The notes beneath the pieces were generated by a model that worked only from the letters and a program-made list of their open reading frames with translations, did not search any database and was not told where the DNA came from. A stretch of 64,000 nucleotides of DNA from JBQTIY01 sp052387675 (GTDB taxonomy: Bacteria; Planctomycetota; B15-G4). Position numbers and translations under genes: made by a program. Of this stretch, positions 1-7,701 are shown piece by piece (position 1 is the stretch's first letter; every line of letters begins with the position of its first letter). Location: the NCBI GenBank assembly GCA_052387675.1, contig JBQTIY010000006.1, forward strand, positions 1 to 64,000, read 5' to 3'.

Positions 1-103
1 CTGAAGTGCTCTCAAGTGTCGCGGCTGCATTACCGAAACCCTTCTTGTCACTTGGGGATCGCCATGTCGGCGGCCTCGCCTCTTCATCCGGAGACTCAAG
101 CCC

Positions 104-568
104 ATGTCGTCCCCATCTCGTCGTAGCCAGTCAGGTTTCACGCTGGTCGAGTTGCTGATCGTCGTGATCATCCTCGGCATCCTTGCCGCGGTCGTGATCC
201 CGCAGTTCAACACCGCGGCCGCTGAGTCCAAGGAAGCTGCTCTCGCCAGCAACTTGGCCACCATTCGTCAGGCCATCGAACTCTACAAGGTGCAGCACAA
301 TGACACCTTCCCTGATGCGAACATCGTGACCAAGCTCACGACGCAAACGGACGTGGCCGGCGCAGCCGGTACGAAGTACGGTCCGTACATTCGCAATGCC
401 TTCCCGGCCAATCCGATCAGCGGCAGCAACGCGGTTGTGACCGGCGCCACGATTGGTTCGGCCCCGGCTGACCAGACCGGCGGCTGGCGCTATGCGACCG
501 GCACCGGCGAGTTCCGCGCCGATGTCTCGGGTTCCGGTCCGAGCGCCAAGACCTACTGGTCGCTCTGA
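104..568 (+). CDS. type II secretion GspG-like major pseudopilin (prepilin), paralog 1
   Basis: A 154-residue prepilin. The short basic leader ends at Gly11, followed by a class III signal segment beginning FTLVELLIVVIILGILAA. Glu is at mature position 5, as needed for prepilin-peptidase processing and subunit docking. After the hydrophobic helix comes a helix typical of GspG (LATIRQAIELYKVQHND), then a C-terminal region with a KYGPYIRNAFPANP motif and a terminal segment GEFRADVSG. The mature protein should sit in the inner membrane and polymerise into a pseudopilus or pilus. ATG at 104 has a weak GGAG at 90-93. It is the first of five prepilin genes on this strand and is closely related to those at 2505 and 3142. 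GspG identity is inferred from the motif order; a type IV pilin is the alternative. Confidence 0.9.
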   Translation: MSSPSRRSQSGFTLVELLIVVIILGILAAVVIPQFNTAAAESKEAALASNLATIRQAIELYKVQHNDTFPDANIVTKLTTQTDVAGAAGTKYGPYIRNAFPANPISGSNAVVTGATIGSAPADQTGGWRYATGTGEFRADVSGSGPSAKTYWSL

Positions 569-576
569 TCGACTCT

Positions 577-1122
577 GTGACTCTCGCGCAGATCGGACAC
601 GAGCCGAACTCCGGATACGGGCTCGGCAGGGGGCTTCCCCCCTGCCGGGCTCCCTCCGTTTCCGGTTTCACTTTTCTCGAACTCATCGTGGTCATGGTGC
701 TGCTCGCACTCATGGCGTCCATCGCGATACCGGCCGTGGGCAGCGGCTACGAGGCCCGACTCGACATCTTCGAGATCCAGGTACGGGACGCGTTTGCCAA
801 CGCGCGCGCCCTGGCGCACGCCGAGCGAGCGCCGCACGCCCTGGTCTTCGACCTGGCCACTGAACGGCTCGCGATCATTCGCGCCGACGGGCAGTTCGCC
901 CAGCATCCGCTCACCAAGGCGAACTACCTGGTGGACTTCCTGCTGCCCGACCAGCCCAAGGGCCTGGACCTGTACGCCGCGGCCTTCGGCAAGAATGGCG
1001 TCGCAGCGATCTACGACGCCCAGGGGCGCCCGGCGGCGAGCGGCACCGTGGAATTGCGCTGCAAGAACGCCGTGCGCATGCTGCAGCTCGATGGCGTCAC
1101 GGGACGGATCACTGTTCCGTAG
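577..1122 (+). CDS. GspH-like minor pseudopilin (prepilin)
   Basis: A 181-residue prepilin that starts with GTG 9 bases after the preceding stop. The processing site is Gly30/Phe31 (VSG-FTFLELIVVMVLL, Glu at mature +5), so the leader is unusually long at 30 residues. No later in-frame ATG, GTG or TTG precedes the cleavage site, so 577 is the only standard start. The mature part resembles GspH/FimT-type minor pseudopilins: a helix with VRDAFANARALAHAERAPHALVF, then a beta-rich C-terminus (GTVELRCKN, LDGVTGRITV). A strong hairpin at 621-650 lies inside its leader codons. It probably acts with the neighbouring pseudopilins at the inner membrane. Confidence 0.82.
   Translation: MTLAQIGHEPNSGYGLGRGLPPCRAPSVSGFTFLELIVVMVLLALMASIAIPAVGSGYEARLDIFEIQVRDAFANARALAHAERAPHALVFDLATERLAIIRADGQFAQHPLTKANYLVDFLLPDQPKGLDLYAAAFGKNGVAAIYDAQGRPAASGTVELRCKNAVRMLQLDGVTGRITVP
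621..650 (+). promoter_or_regulatory. strong GC hairpin inside the leader codons of the second pilin gene
   Basis: An inverted repeat pairs 621-633 with 638-650 (13 pairs, one G-T wobble) around a 4-base CTTC loop. It lies 53 bases after the stop of the first pilin gene and within codons 15-25 of the second. No long T tract follows, so it is not a classical rho-independent terminator. It could slow ribosomes, protect the 3' end of the first message, or reduce expression of the minor pilin relative to the major one. The pairing is seen directly; the role is inferred. Confidence 0.5.
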
Positions 1123-1232
1123 TCCGGCGCCGGCGCCGACGCGCAGAGTGCGCGGGCCCGTACTGGAGGTGGCGGATCAAGTCACCCCCCTCTGTCGCCG
1201 AAGCGGTGTGTACACCCCTCGATGCGACTCCC

Positions 1233-2384
1233 ATGACGAACACACACCGCCCCCTTTCCCGGCCTCCGCACTCCCTGCCCCGGCGCCTGTCGGGCTTCAC
1301 GCTCGCCGAAGTTCTGCTGGTGAGCGTGCTCGGAGCGATGCTGCTCACCTCGCTGGCCGTGAGCACCTTCGGCCTCACCTCCAACCTCGATTACCTCGAG
1401 GACAAGGCCGGAGTGAACAGTGACATTGACCCCGTGCTGCGCCGCCTGACCCGCGACATTCGCGAAGGCTGGCACGTGGAAAAGCCCGCCTTCAACCGGC
1501 TCCAGATTGCCGAGCCGGACGGGGATGTCACTGAGTACGTCTTCGAAGATTCGACGCTGAAGATCATCCGGCCCAATGGAGACGAGGGCGTCGTACTCGA
1601 AGATATTCAGGACGTCGTCTTCGACGTAGCCAAGTCGACGCGCAAGCGTGAGGGCGACGTGAGCGACATCGACGGCGTCTGGCATGCCAAGAGCCTTAAT
1701 GGCGTGACGCCGCTGTCTGTCTTGGTCGATTCGGACGACAGTCTCGCACTGAGCTTCGTGGCGCCGGTCGCGCCCAAGGACATCAGCGGCAGTGACGACG
1801 AGGAAGAGGTCCTCGCGGTGCAACTGTCCGTGCTGGAGCTGCCGGTGGCCTGGGTCTCCGGTGGCCCGTCGCACCAGTTCCAGGTCTCACTGCATGAGGC
1901 CTGGGCGCCGGGCAAGGGCCGCCCCTACGGCAATGCCCTGGCCTCCCTCTCAGTGCCAGGTTCGGCCCTTCCTCAGGCCGTGGCTGCGGTCGGCGGCGGT
2001 TACGTGGTCCCGAGCGTGGACGTGCCGCTGGCGCTCTCGGCAGCGCTTGACCCGGGCGTCGGCTACACGCTGGTGCTCAAGGCCCAGGGCAGCAGCAGCT
2101 TTGTCGTGGCGGCCGGCCCGCATGTGCCCACCGTGGCGGATGACGAGGTCTCGCTGCAGGCCAGCTCCGGTGCGAGCTGGGTGACCCAGGCGCTCAAGGT
2201 GCCCTTCAAGCTCAAGGGCCCCTTCGAGCTGACCTCCACCGTGCAGGAAGAGGCCATCAGCCAAGTCACGATCACGATCTACCCCAACAACCGCCCGCTG
2301 CAGCAGCGCTCGGCCTCGGTGCTGAGCCAAGTCACCTTTGATGACCCCTGGCTGGGTGTGGTGGCTGGCGAAACGGCACCCTGA
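1233..2384 (+). CDS. PilW/GspJ-like minor prepilin with large C-terminal domain
   Basis: A 383-residue prepilin. I prefer ATG 1233 over the in-frame GTG 1206 because it gives a 21-residue basic leader (processing RRLSG-FTLAEVLLV, Glu at mature +5). The first 170 residues look like GspJ/PilW minor pilins: hydrophobic helix, then LRRLTRDIREGWHVEK and a beta segment on AEPDGDVTEYVF. The remainder is a large beta-rich region of unknown family (SLHEAWAPGKGRPYGNALAS, VGGGYVVPSVDVPLALS), so the protein is much longer than the usual GspJ of about 200 residues. The large domain may be displayed at the pseudopilus tip; that is inference. Same strand and cluster as the other prepilins, about 110 bases after the previous stop. 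Confidence 0.78.
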   Translation: MTNTHRPLSRPPHSLPRRLSGFTLAEVLLVSVLGAMLLTSLAVSTFGLTSNLDYLEDKAGVNSDIDPVLRRLTRDIREGWHVEKPAFNRLQIAEPDGDVTEYVFEDSTLKIIRPNGDEGVVLEDIQDVVFDVAKSTRKREGDVSDIDGVWHAKSLNGVTPLSVLVDSDDSLALSFVAPVAPKDISGSDDEEEVLAVQLSVLELPVAWVSGGPSHQFQVSLHEAWAPGKGRPYGNALASLSVPGSALPQAVAAVGGGYVVPSVDVPLALSAALDPGVGYTLVLKAQGSSSFVVAAGPHVPTVADDEVSLQASSGASWVTQALKVPFKLKGPFELTSTVQEEAISQVTITIYPNNRPLQQRSASVLSQVTFDDPWLGVVAGETAP

Positions 2385-2504
2385 GCGCGGCCACGGCTCG
2401 GGTGGGGAACCACTCTTCCGATTCACTCAAGCCAGCCGATGAAATCGCCGAAGACTGGTTTCCCATACATCTGCGCGCATCACGACGCGCCCCCCAGGAT
2501 CCAC

Positions 2505-2981
2505 ATGACCAAGGCTCGCAGTTGCAGCACGACGTCCGGCTTCACGCTCGTCGAGCTCCTCATTGTGGTGATCATTCTGGGCATCCTCGCGGCCGTTGTG
2601 ATCCCGCAGTTCAAGAACGCAGCGACGGAGGCCAAGGAATCGTCGCTGCGCGCCGACCTCGCCACGCTGCGCCAGGCCATCAGCCTGTACCGCGTACAGC
2701 ACAACGAGACCTATCCGGGCCAGGGCGGTTGGTCTGAGTTCGTGACGCAGCTCACGGGCGGTACCAATGCCGACGGCACAGCCGGCACCAAGTACGGCCC
2801 CTATCTGCGCACGGCCTTCCCGACGAATCCGATGAGCCAGACCAGCGATGGCCTGGTGGTCACCACCATGCCCGGGTCGGCTTCCGGCAGTGAGGCCTGG
2901 ATCTACAGCAAGGACACCGGCGAGATTCGCGCGAACACGGCCGGCGTGGCCCCCAGCGGTTCGAACTACTTCGACCTCTGA
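2505..2981 (+). CDS. GspG-like major pseudopilin, paralog 2
   Basis: A 158-residue prepilin. ATG 2505 is preferred over the in-frame 2439 because it gives a 12-residue leader (MTKARSCSTTSG) directly before FTLVELLIVVIILGILAA; an AGGA lies 5-8 bases upstream. It shares with paralog 1 (104) the helix LRQAISLYRVQHNETYPG and the KYGPYLRTAFPTNP motif. With paralog 3 (3142) it shares the C-terminal GSEAWIYSKDTGEIRAN, and all three end in an aromatic-x-Leu tail. Expected role: an inner-membrane pseudopilin polymerising into a secretion pseudopilus or pilus. The 120-base upstream gap shows no clear terminator. Confidence 0.88.
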   Translation: MTKARSCSTTSGFTLVELLIVVIILGILAAVVIPQFKNAATEAKESSLRADLATLRQAISLYRVQHNETYPGQGGWSEFVTQLTGGTNADGTAGTKYGPYLRTAFPTNPMSQTSDGLVVTTMPGSASGSEAWIYSKDTGEIRANTAGVAPSGSNYFDL

Positions 2982-3141
2982 TCAGCGCGCTCCCGGCCCT
3001 TCCTGGCTACGGGAGATCGGCTAAAGCGGGGAACCCCAGGCAGCCGATCCAACGGGCATCCCTTTCGGGAGCAGCGCGGCGGATGGACCGCCGGTCGGCC
3101 CCGCCCCTTCGATTCCCGTTCCTGAGGAGAAAGCCTTGAAG

Positions 3142-3618
3142 ATGTCCCTGCGCCGTTCCGCTGGTTTCACGCTCGTCGAAATGATGATCGTCATCGCGAT
3201 CCTGGGCATGCTCGCCGCGGTTGCCATTCCCCAGTTCCTGAGCAACAAGCAGGAAGGCAAGAGCGCCGCGATGGTCTCGAGCCTGTCGGTCCTGCGCACT
3301 GCGATTGACAGCTACTGGTCGCAGCACGACACCTTCCCCGGCCAGAAGGATGCCAAGGAGTTTGGCGAGCAGTTGCTGCAGAAGACGGACAAGGCCGGCA
3401 AGGTCGTCGCGGCGGACAAGGACGGCTACGGCCCGTACATCCGCAACGGCGTGCTGCCCACCAACCCGCTCACGGACACGAACACGGTCAAGGTCGTGGA
3501 CACCATGCCGGCCAAGCCGAGCGGCACCGAGGGCTGGATCTACAGCAAGAAGACTGGCGAGATCCGCGCCAACTTCGACGGCAAGACCGCCGACGGCGTG
3601 ACCTACTTCAGCCTCTGA
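3142..3618 (+). CDS. GspG-like major pseudopilin, paralog 3
   Basis: A 158-residue prepilin with an 8-residue leader ending at Gly8 (MSLRRSAG) and mature FTLVEMMIVIAILGMLAAVA, Glu at +5. The start could be ATG 3142 or the in-frame TTG 3136, which lies only 5 bases after AGGAGA at 3125-3130; the mature protein is the same. The helix LSVLRTAIDSYWSQHDTFPG, the GYGPYIRNGVLPTNP motif and the C-terminal GTEGWIYSKKTGEIRAN make it a close paralog of the 2505 product. Last gene of the pilin bank, followed 21 bases later by a strong terminator hairpin. Confidence 0.88.
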   Translation: MSLRRSAGFTLVEMMIVIAILGMLAAVAIPQFLSNKQEGKSAAMVSSLSVLRTAIDSYWSQHDTFPGQKDAKEFGEQLLQKTDKAGKVVAADKDGYGPYIRNGVLPTNPLTDTNTVKVVDTMPAKPSGTEGWIYSKKTGEIRANFDGKTADGVTYFSL

Positions 3619-3639
3619 GCGAAGAGTCTTTCCGATCAA

Positions 3640-3690
3640 CCGGCCCCCGCCGCTGGCCTCTGCAGGCCTCGGCGGGGGTCGGCTCATTTT
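3640..3690 (+). terminator. rho-independent-type terminator of the pilin cluster
   Basis: A 13-base arm at 3640-3652 pairs with 3670-3682 with a single G-T wobble, closing a 17-base loop, and is followed by CTCATTTT. It begins 21 bases after the last pilin stop. It also lies 30 bases beyond the stop of the convergent ETF-quinone oxidoreductase gene, so it may work for both strands, although no T tract follows on the minus strand. Confidence 0.8.
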
Positions 3691-3720
3691 GGGCCCGCGG
3701 CTCGCACGTTCCGGTGCGCC

Positions 3721-5412
3721 TCAGAGGTTTTGGTAGGCCGGGCCCCCGCCCTGCGGCGTGACCCACTCGATGACCTGGTACGGGTCCATGATGTCGCAGG
3801 TCTTGCAGTGCACGCAGTTGCTGAAGTTGATGCGCAGCGAGCGGCCGTCCGCACCGAAGGCCGCGTCGGGCACCATCTCGTAAACCGCCGCCGGACAGAA
3901 GTGCTGGCAGGGATTGCCGTACTCCTCGCGGCACTTCACCGCGCAGTGATCCGGCGCGGCGTGCACCAGGAGATGCGCGGGCTGGTCCTCGTCGTGCTGC
4001 GTGCCGGAGAAGAACACGTTGGTCAGTTTGTCGAAGGTGAGCACGCCATCCGGCTTGAAGGGCTCGCGTGAGCGGCGTCGGTACGAGGCCAACTTGCGCA
4101 TGCGCGTGTGCCCCTCCACCGCCGGGTAACAGTCGCGCACACCGCGCCCGCCCGTGATGAGCTGCAGGCCTACGTGGAAGATGGCCGCTGGCCCCACACC
4201 GTGGCTCATGGCCTGATGGAAGTTGCGGAAGCGGTACAGCTCCTCGCCGAGCCAGCTCGCGCGCAAGGCCTGCTCATAGCCAGAGAGCACAGCGCCGCTG
4301 CTGTCCTCGGCGACCAGTGCCCGCAGCGCCGTCTCGGCGGCGAGCATGCCGGACTTCATGGCCAGGTGCACGCCCTTGAGCCGCGCGGCATTGAGCGTGC
4401 CCAGCGAGTCGCCGGCCAGCAGGCAGCCGTCGACCCACGGGCGCGGCATGGACCAATAGCCGCCGGCCGGCAGGCTCTTGGCGCCGTAATGCACGCGCGT
4501 GCCGCCCTGCAGCAGCTTGCGCACGAAGGGGTGTGTCTTGAAGCGCTGGAACTCCTCGTGGAGATCGAGCTGCGCGTCTTCGGAGTCGAGATCGGCCACC
4601 AGGCCCAGCGTCAGGAGTTTGCCGCCCGTGTAGTAGATAAAGGTGCCGCCGAAGAGCGTGCGCGGCAGCGGCCAGCCCGCTGTGTGGATCACGCGGCCCA
4701 CTTGGCTCTCTGCACCCGGGACCTCCCAGGTCTCCTTCACTCCGGTCTCGTAGACCTGCGGATTGCGGCCCGCAATGCCGAAGCGCTTGACGAGCCGCTT
4801 GGTGAGATGGCCGCGGCTGCCGTCGCAGAGCACGGTGACCTTGGCGCGCAGCTCTGTGCCCGCCTCAAAGTTGCTGCGCCGCTCGCCCTTGGCCGAGACG
4901 CCCTTGTCGATGGTCACGACGCCGCAGACGCGGCCATCCTCGATGAGGAGTTCCGCCGCGGGGAAACCCGGGAAGAGGTTGAGGCCGGCGGCTTCGGCGC
5001 GCTCGCCCAGCCAGCGGACCACGCTATTGAGCGAGCCCGTCACGAAGCCGCGATTGCTCATCCAGGGCGGGTGCGGCAGCGGCACGGCGCGCCCCTGCGT
5101 GAGGAAGTACATCTCGTCGCGCGTGACGGGCACAAGCGGCGCCCCTTGCTCACGCCAGTCGGGGATGAGTTCATCGAGGCCGCGCGGATCCACGACGGCG
5201 CCCGAGAGCGTGTGCGCGCCGATCGCGTCGGCCTTCTCGATCACGGCGATCATGGGCTCGTCCAGGCGGCGCCCGCCGGACTGGCCGACTCTGGCGTTGT
5301 GCTCATCGATGAGGCGCTTGAGATGCAGGGCGCCGGCGAGCCCGGCCGGCCCGCCGCCCACGAAGAGCACATCGACGTCTAGGACTTCTCGCGCGACCGC
5401 CATGCCGGGCAT
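3721..5412 (-). CDS. electron transfer flavoprotein-ubiquinone oxidoreductase
   Basis: A 563-residue homolog of ETF-QO (ETFDH family, usually 540-600 residues). It carries electrons from reduced electron-transfer flavoprotein to the membrane quinone pool during fatty-acid and amino-acid oxidation. An FAD-binding GGGPAGL motif is at residues 19-25; the centre carries typical ETF-QO sequences (GRNPQVYETGVKETWEVP, AGDSLGTLNAARLKGVHLAM). The C-terminus has the 4Fe-4S domain, with Cys in GNPCQHFCPAAVYE and NCVHCKTCDIMDPYQVIEW. Start at 5412 or ATG 5403 (MAVAREV). It is the last gene of a minus-strand run, 7 bases after the MORN gene. No ETF subunit genes are nearby. Confidence 0.95.
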   Translation of the reverse strand: MPGMAVAREVLDVDVLFVGGGPAGLAGALHLKRLIDEHNARVGQSGGRRLDEPMIAVIEKADAIGAHTLSGAVVDPRGLDELIPDWREQGAPLVPVTRDEMYFLTQGRAVPLPHPPWMSNRGFVTGSLNSVVRWLGERAEAAGLNLFPGFPAAELLIEDGRVCGVVTIDKGVSAKGERRSNFEAGTELRAKVTVLCDGSRGHLTKRLVKRFGIAGRNPQVYETGVKETWEVPGAESQVGRVIHTAGWPLPRTLFGGTFIYYTGGKLLTLGLVADLDSEDAQLDLHEEFQRFKTHPFVRKLLQGGTRVHYGAKSLPAGGYWSMPRPWVDGCLLAGDSLGTLNAARLKGVHLAMKSGMLAAETALRALVAEDSSGAVLSGYEQALRASWLGEELYRFRNFHQAMSHGVGPAAIFHVGLQLITGGRGVRDCYPAVEGHTRMRKLASYRRRSREPFKPDGVLTFDKLTNVFFSGTQHDEDQPAHLLVHAAPDHCAVKCREEYGNPCQHFCPAAVYEMVPDAAFGADGRSLRINFSNCVHCKTCDIMDPYQVIEWVTPQGGGPAYQNL

Positions 5413-5419
5413 TCTTCTC

Positions 5420-6298
5420 TTAGGGCTGGGTCAGGTCGAGAGGCGGCCCGCCCACGGCTTGGTCGGCCTGGTAGGCCACGACGCGCTGCACGCTGCCGTC
5501 GGCGTTCCAGTAGACCCAGGCGCCCTGGCGCAAGTCGGCCAGCCGGCGGCCCTCTGCGCGGCGGCGCCCGGTCTCATCCCAACTGATGTCGCGCCCTTGG
5601 CGCACACCCTCCACGCGCTCGACGAGGCCGGCCTGACGGCCGCTCTGGTACCAGAGGCTCGTCCAGCCGGCCGCAATCCCCGCGCTGGTGATCGTGAGCG
5701 TCTGCGAACTGGGCCATCCCTCGGGGTGAAAGGCCGTCTCGAGGCGCCCGACCGGCTGCCCGGCATCGAGCCAGAGCCAGGTCTCCTCGGTGAGCCGGCC
5801 GTAGGCATCCCAGGCGCGCCAGCGGCCGTCGGGCTGTCCCTGCGCATAGTGGCCTTCGCCGACAATCGTGCCGGCCGCATCCCACGACTGCTCGAGGCCA
5901 TCGCGAGTGGCGCCGATCGCCTGCGCTCGGCGACGCCGCGTGCCGGCCGCATCGAACTCCTCGATGAGGCTGTGCACGCCGTCGGGGTCAGGCTCGATCA
6001 CGGTGACCAGCACGCCGGCCGGCGACCAGGCCTTGAGCCGGACGGGCGTTCCGTCCACGAACTCGCCTTCCACGGCCAGTGTGCCGTCGACATACCAGGC
6101 CCGGCCCGGTCCGTGCCGCAGGCCAGCGCGATACTCGCCCTCTTCTTTGATGCGCTCATCGTTCCACCAGGTGCGCACAAAACCCTGGGCATCCGCCTGC
6201 ACGATGCGCGGCTTGAAGGCCACCTGCTCGGTGACGCAGCCGGGCCAGAGCGCGGCGCTCGACAGCAGCAGCAGGGCGGACAGGCGGCGAGCGCTCAC
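5420..6298 (-). CDS. MORN-variant repeat exported protein, probable lipoprotein
   Basis: A 292-residue protein with an N-terminal export signal (MSARRLSALLLLSSAALWPG then Cys21). The -3 residue is Trp, so the lipobox is imperfect. The rest is a chain of short repeats of the antitoxin/MORN-variant type, recognisable as W..dG....eg.y..G...G.w..w: EEGEYRAGLRHGPGRAWY, VGEGHYAQGQPDGRWRAW, LRQGAWVYWNADGSVQ. Such repeats make elongated beta scaffolds of unknown partner. The gene lies in a run downstream of lysS-lolC-lolD, 22 bases after the pseudopilin-like gene and 7 bases before ETF-QO. Precise role unknown. Confidence 0.75.
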   Translation of the reverse strand: MSARRLSALLLLSSAALWPGCVTEQVAFKPRIVQADAQGFVRTWWNDERIKEEGEYRAGLRHGPGRAWYVDGTLAVEGEFVDGTPVRLKAWSPAGVLVTVIEPDPDGVHSLIEEFDAAGTRRRRAQAIGATRDGLEQSWDAAGTIVGEGHYAQGQPDGRWRAWDAYGRLTEETWLWLDAGQPVGRLETAFHPEGWPSSQTLTITSAGIAAGWTSLWYQSGRQAGLVERVEGVRQGRDISWDETGRRRAEGRRLADLRQGAWVYWNADGSVQRVVAYQADQAVGGPPLDLTQP

Positions 6299-6320
6299 GC
6301 GAGCGACTCTAGCAGGCGCC

Positions 6321-6881
6321 TCAGCGTTCCAGCAGCTTGAACCAGAGGAAGCCGTCGGTAGCGCGCATGCGGCCCGACGTCAGATTGCCGTCATCGAGCA
6401 CTTGGTCAATCCAAGAGGCGGTGGCGTCATCGATCTCGCCATGGCCGCGATGCAGGCGCGCCCAGAGTTCGTCGGCTTCAGAGTCGCCGTCCTCATCGAG
6501 CAGGCGGCGCGGCTCGGCGAGGCCCCAGTAGCTGCTGCGCGTGGGCGACTGCAGCGAGCGCCGCAGATAAGGCCCCCGCCAGCGCTGGGCAGCCTCGAAA
6601 GGCACGAAGCTCCGGTCGGAGAGGCCGCCGTCGTAGCCCTCGCCCAGGTCAAAGACCGGCGCGGGAAAAGCCCCGGTGTCCACTGTGAACTCAGAAACGG
6701 CGTGCTCGAGCCGGTCCAGGTCATTGAGGATCGTGGCGCGCAGATCGTCCTCGCCGGCGGTCGTTGTGGCCGGCATGAGCAGACCCATGGACGCAAAGAG
6801 GCCCACCGTGGCTAGCCCAAGGCCAAGCAGGGTCCAGGGTCGCCAGCGGGGCGGCATCGAAAGCGCGTCGTAAGTGGACAT
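6321..6881 (-). CDS. GspG-like pseudopilin-fold protein without prepilin leader
   Basis: A 186-residue membrane-anchored protein. ATG 6881 (MSTYDAL) is preferred over ATG 6911. Residues 16-36 form one membrane segment, but there is no Gly-Phe processing site or Glu+5. The segment that follows looks like a GspG core: a helix with NDLDRLEHAVSEFTVDTGAF, then RWRGPYLRR at about 100-108, matching the GPY motif of the pilins at 104-3618. An acidic loop DEDGDSEADEL near 129-139 resembles a calcium loop, as GspG proteins bind calcium. I infer a pseudopilin-like periplasmic domain tethered permanently to the inner membrane. It lies between lolD and the MORN gene, not in a pilus operon. Confidence 0.6.
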   Translation of the reverse strand: MSTYDALSMPPRWRPWTLLGLGLATVGLFASMGLLMPATTTAGEDDLRATILNDLDRLEHAVSEFTVDTGAFPAPVFDLGEGYDGGLSDRSFVPFEAAQRWRGPYLRRSLQSPTRSSYWGLAEPRRLLDEDGDSEADELWARLHRGHGEIDDATASWIDQVLDDGNLTSGRMRATDGFLWFKLLER

Positions 6882-6978
6882 CCAGGAGAAACATCGCCCT
6901 CTGGGCAGCACGACTTGAGGTCCACGGTGCCCTTTGCCGGCCTCGTCGCCGGCCCTAGCCCGGCCCCGCTAGGCCTGT

Positions 6979-7701
6979 TTAGAAGGCCTCAAGGCAGCCG
7001 TCGTGGAGCAGCAGGCGGCGGTTGGCCCGCCCCGCCAACTCCTGATCGTGGGTGGCCAGGATCAAGGTGTGCCCATGGCGGGCGGCCAGGTCGAAGAGCT
7101 GCCCGGCGATGACCTCGCTGGTGCGTTCATCGAGATTGCCGGTGGGTTCGTCGCAGATGAGCAGGCGCGGCCGCAGGATGAGCGCGCGCGCAATGGCGAC
7201 ACGCTGGCGTTCACCGCCCGAGAGCCGGCCCGGCCGGTGACCGAGGCGCTCGGCCAAGCCCAGTTCGCCGAGCAGCGAGGTGGCCGCCGCGCGCGCCGCG
7301 CGGCGCTCGGTGAGCCAGCGCAGCGGGCCGTGCGCGATCATCGCCGGCACGAGCGCGTTCTCGAGCGCCGTGAGTTCGGGCATCAAGTGATAGAACTGGA
7401 ACACGAAGCCGATGTTGCGGTTGCGCACGCGCGCGCGCGCCGCGCGCGAGAGGCTGGCCGTCTCGGCGCCGTCGAGCCGCAGGCTGCCCGAGTCGGGACG
7501 ATCGAGCAGCCCCAGCAAGTGGAGCAGCGTGCTCTTGCCGGCGCCCGAGCGGCCCATGATGGCCACGGACTCGCCCGCGCGCAGTTCCAGCTTGACCCCG
7601 CGCAGCACGTCGATCTGCTCGTGCCCCATGCGGAAGCGGCGCTGGAGGTCCGTGCCTTCAAGCACGAGCGCCGAACTGAGCGCGGCAACGGGCTCACTCA
7701 T
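6979..7701 (-). CDS. lolD: lipoprotein-release ABC transporter ATP-binding protein (LolD family)
   Basis: A 240-residue ATPase of the MacB/LolD/FtsE type. Walker A GRSGAGKST is at residues 50-58, Q-loop FQFYHLMPELTALENAL, signature LSGGERQRVAIARAL, Walker B LLICDEPTGNLD and H-loop ILATHDQ. LolD powers extraction of lipoproteins from the inner membrane to LolA. It overlaps the 3' end of the LolC/E-like permease gene by 8 bases, strong evidence for one transporter. MacB-type efflux is an alternative, but the LolC/E-type permease argues for lipoprotein release. Confidence 0.88.
   Translation of the reverse strand: MSEPVAALSSALVLEGTDLQRRFRMGHEQIDVLRGVKLELRAGESVAIMGRSGAGKSTLLHLLGLLDRPDSGSLRLDGAETASLSRAARARVRNRNIGFVFQFYHLMPELTALENALVPAMIAHGPLRWLTERRAARAAATSLLGELGLAERLGHRPGRLSGGERQRVAIARALILRPRLLICDEPTGNLDERTSEVIAGQLFDLAARHGHTLILATHDQELAGRANRRLLLHDGCLEAF

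Noticed and set aside
4108..5382. Plus-strand open frame of 424 codons
   Set aside because: Antisense to the ETF-quinone oxidoreductase gene; no recognisable motifs, explained by high GC third positions.
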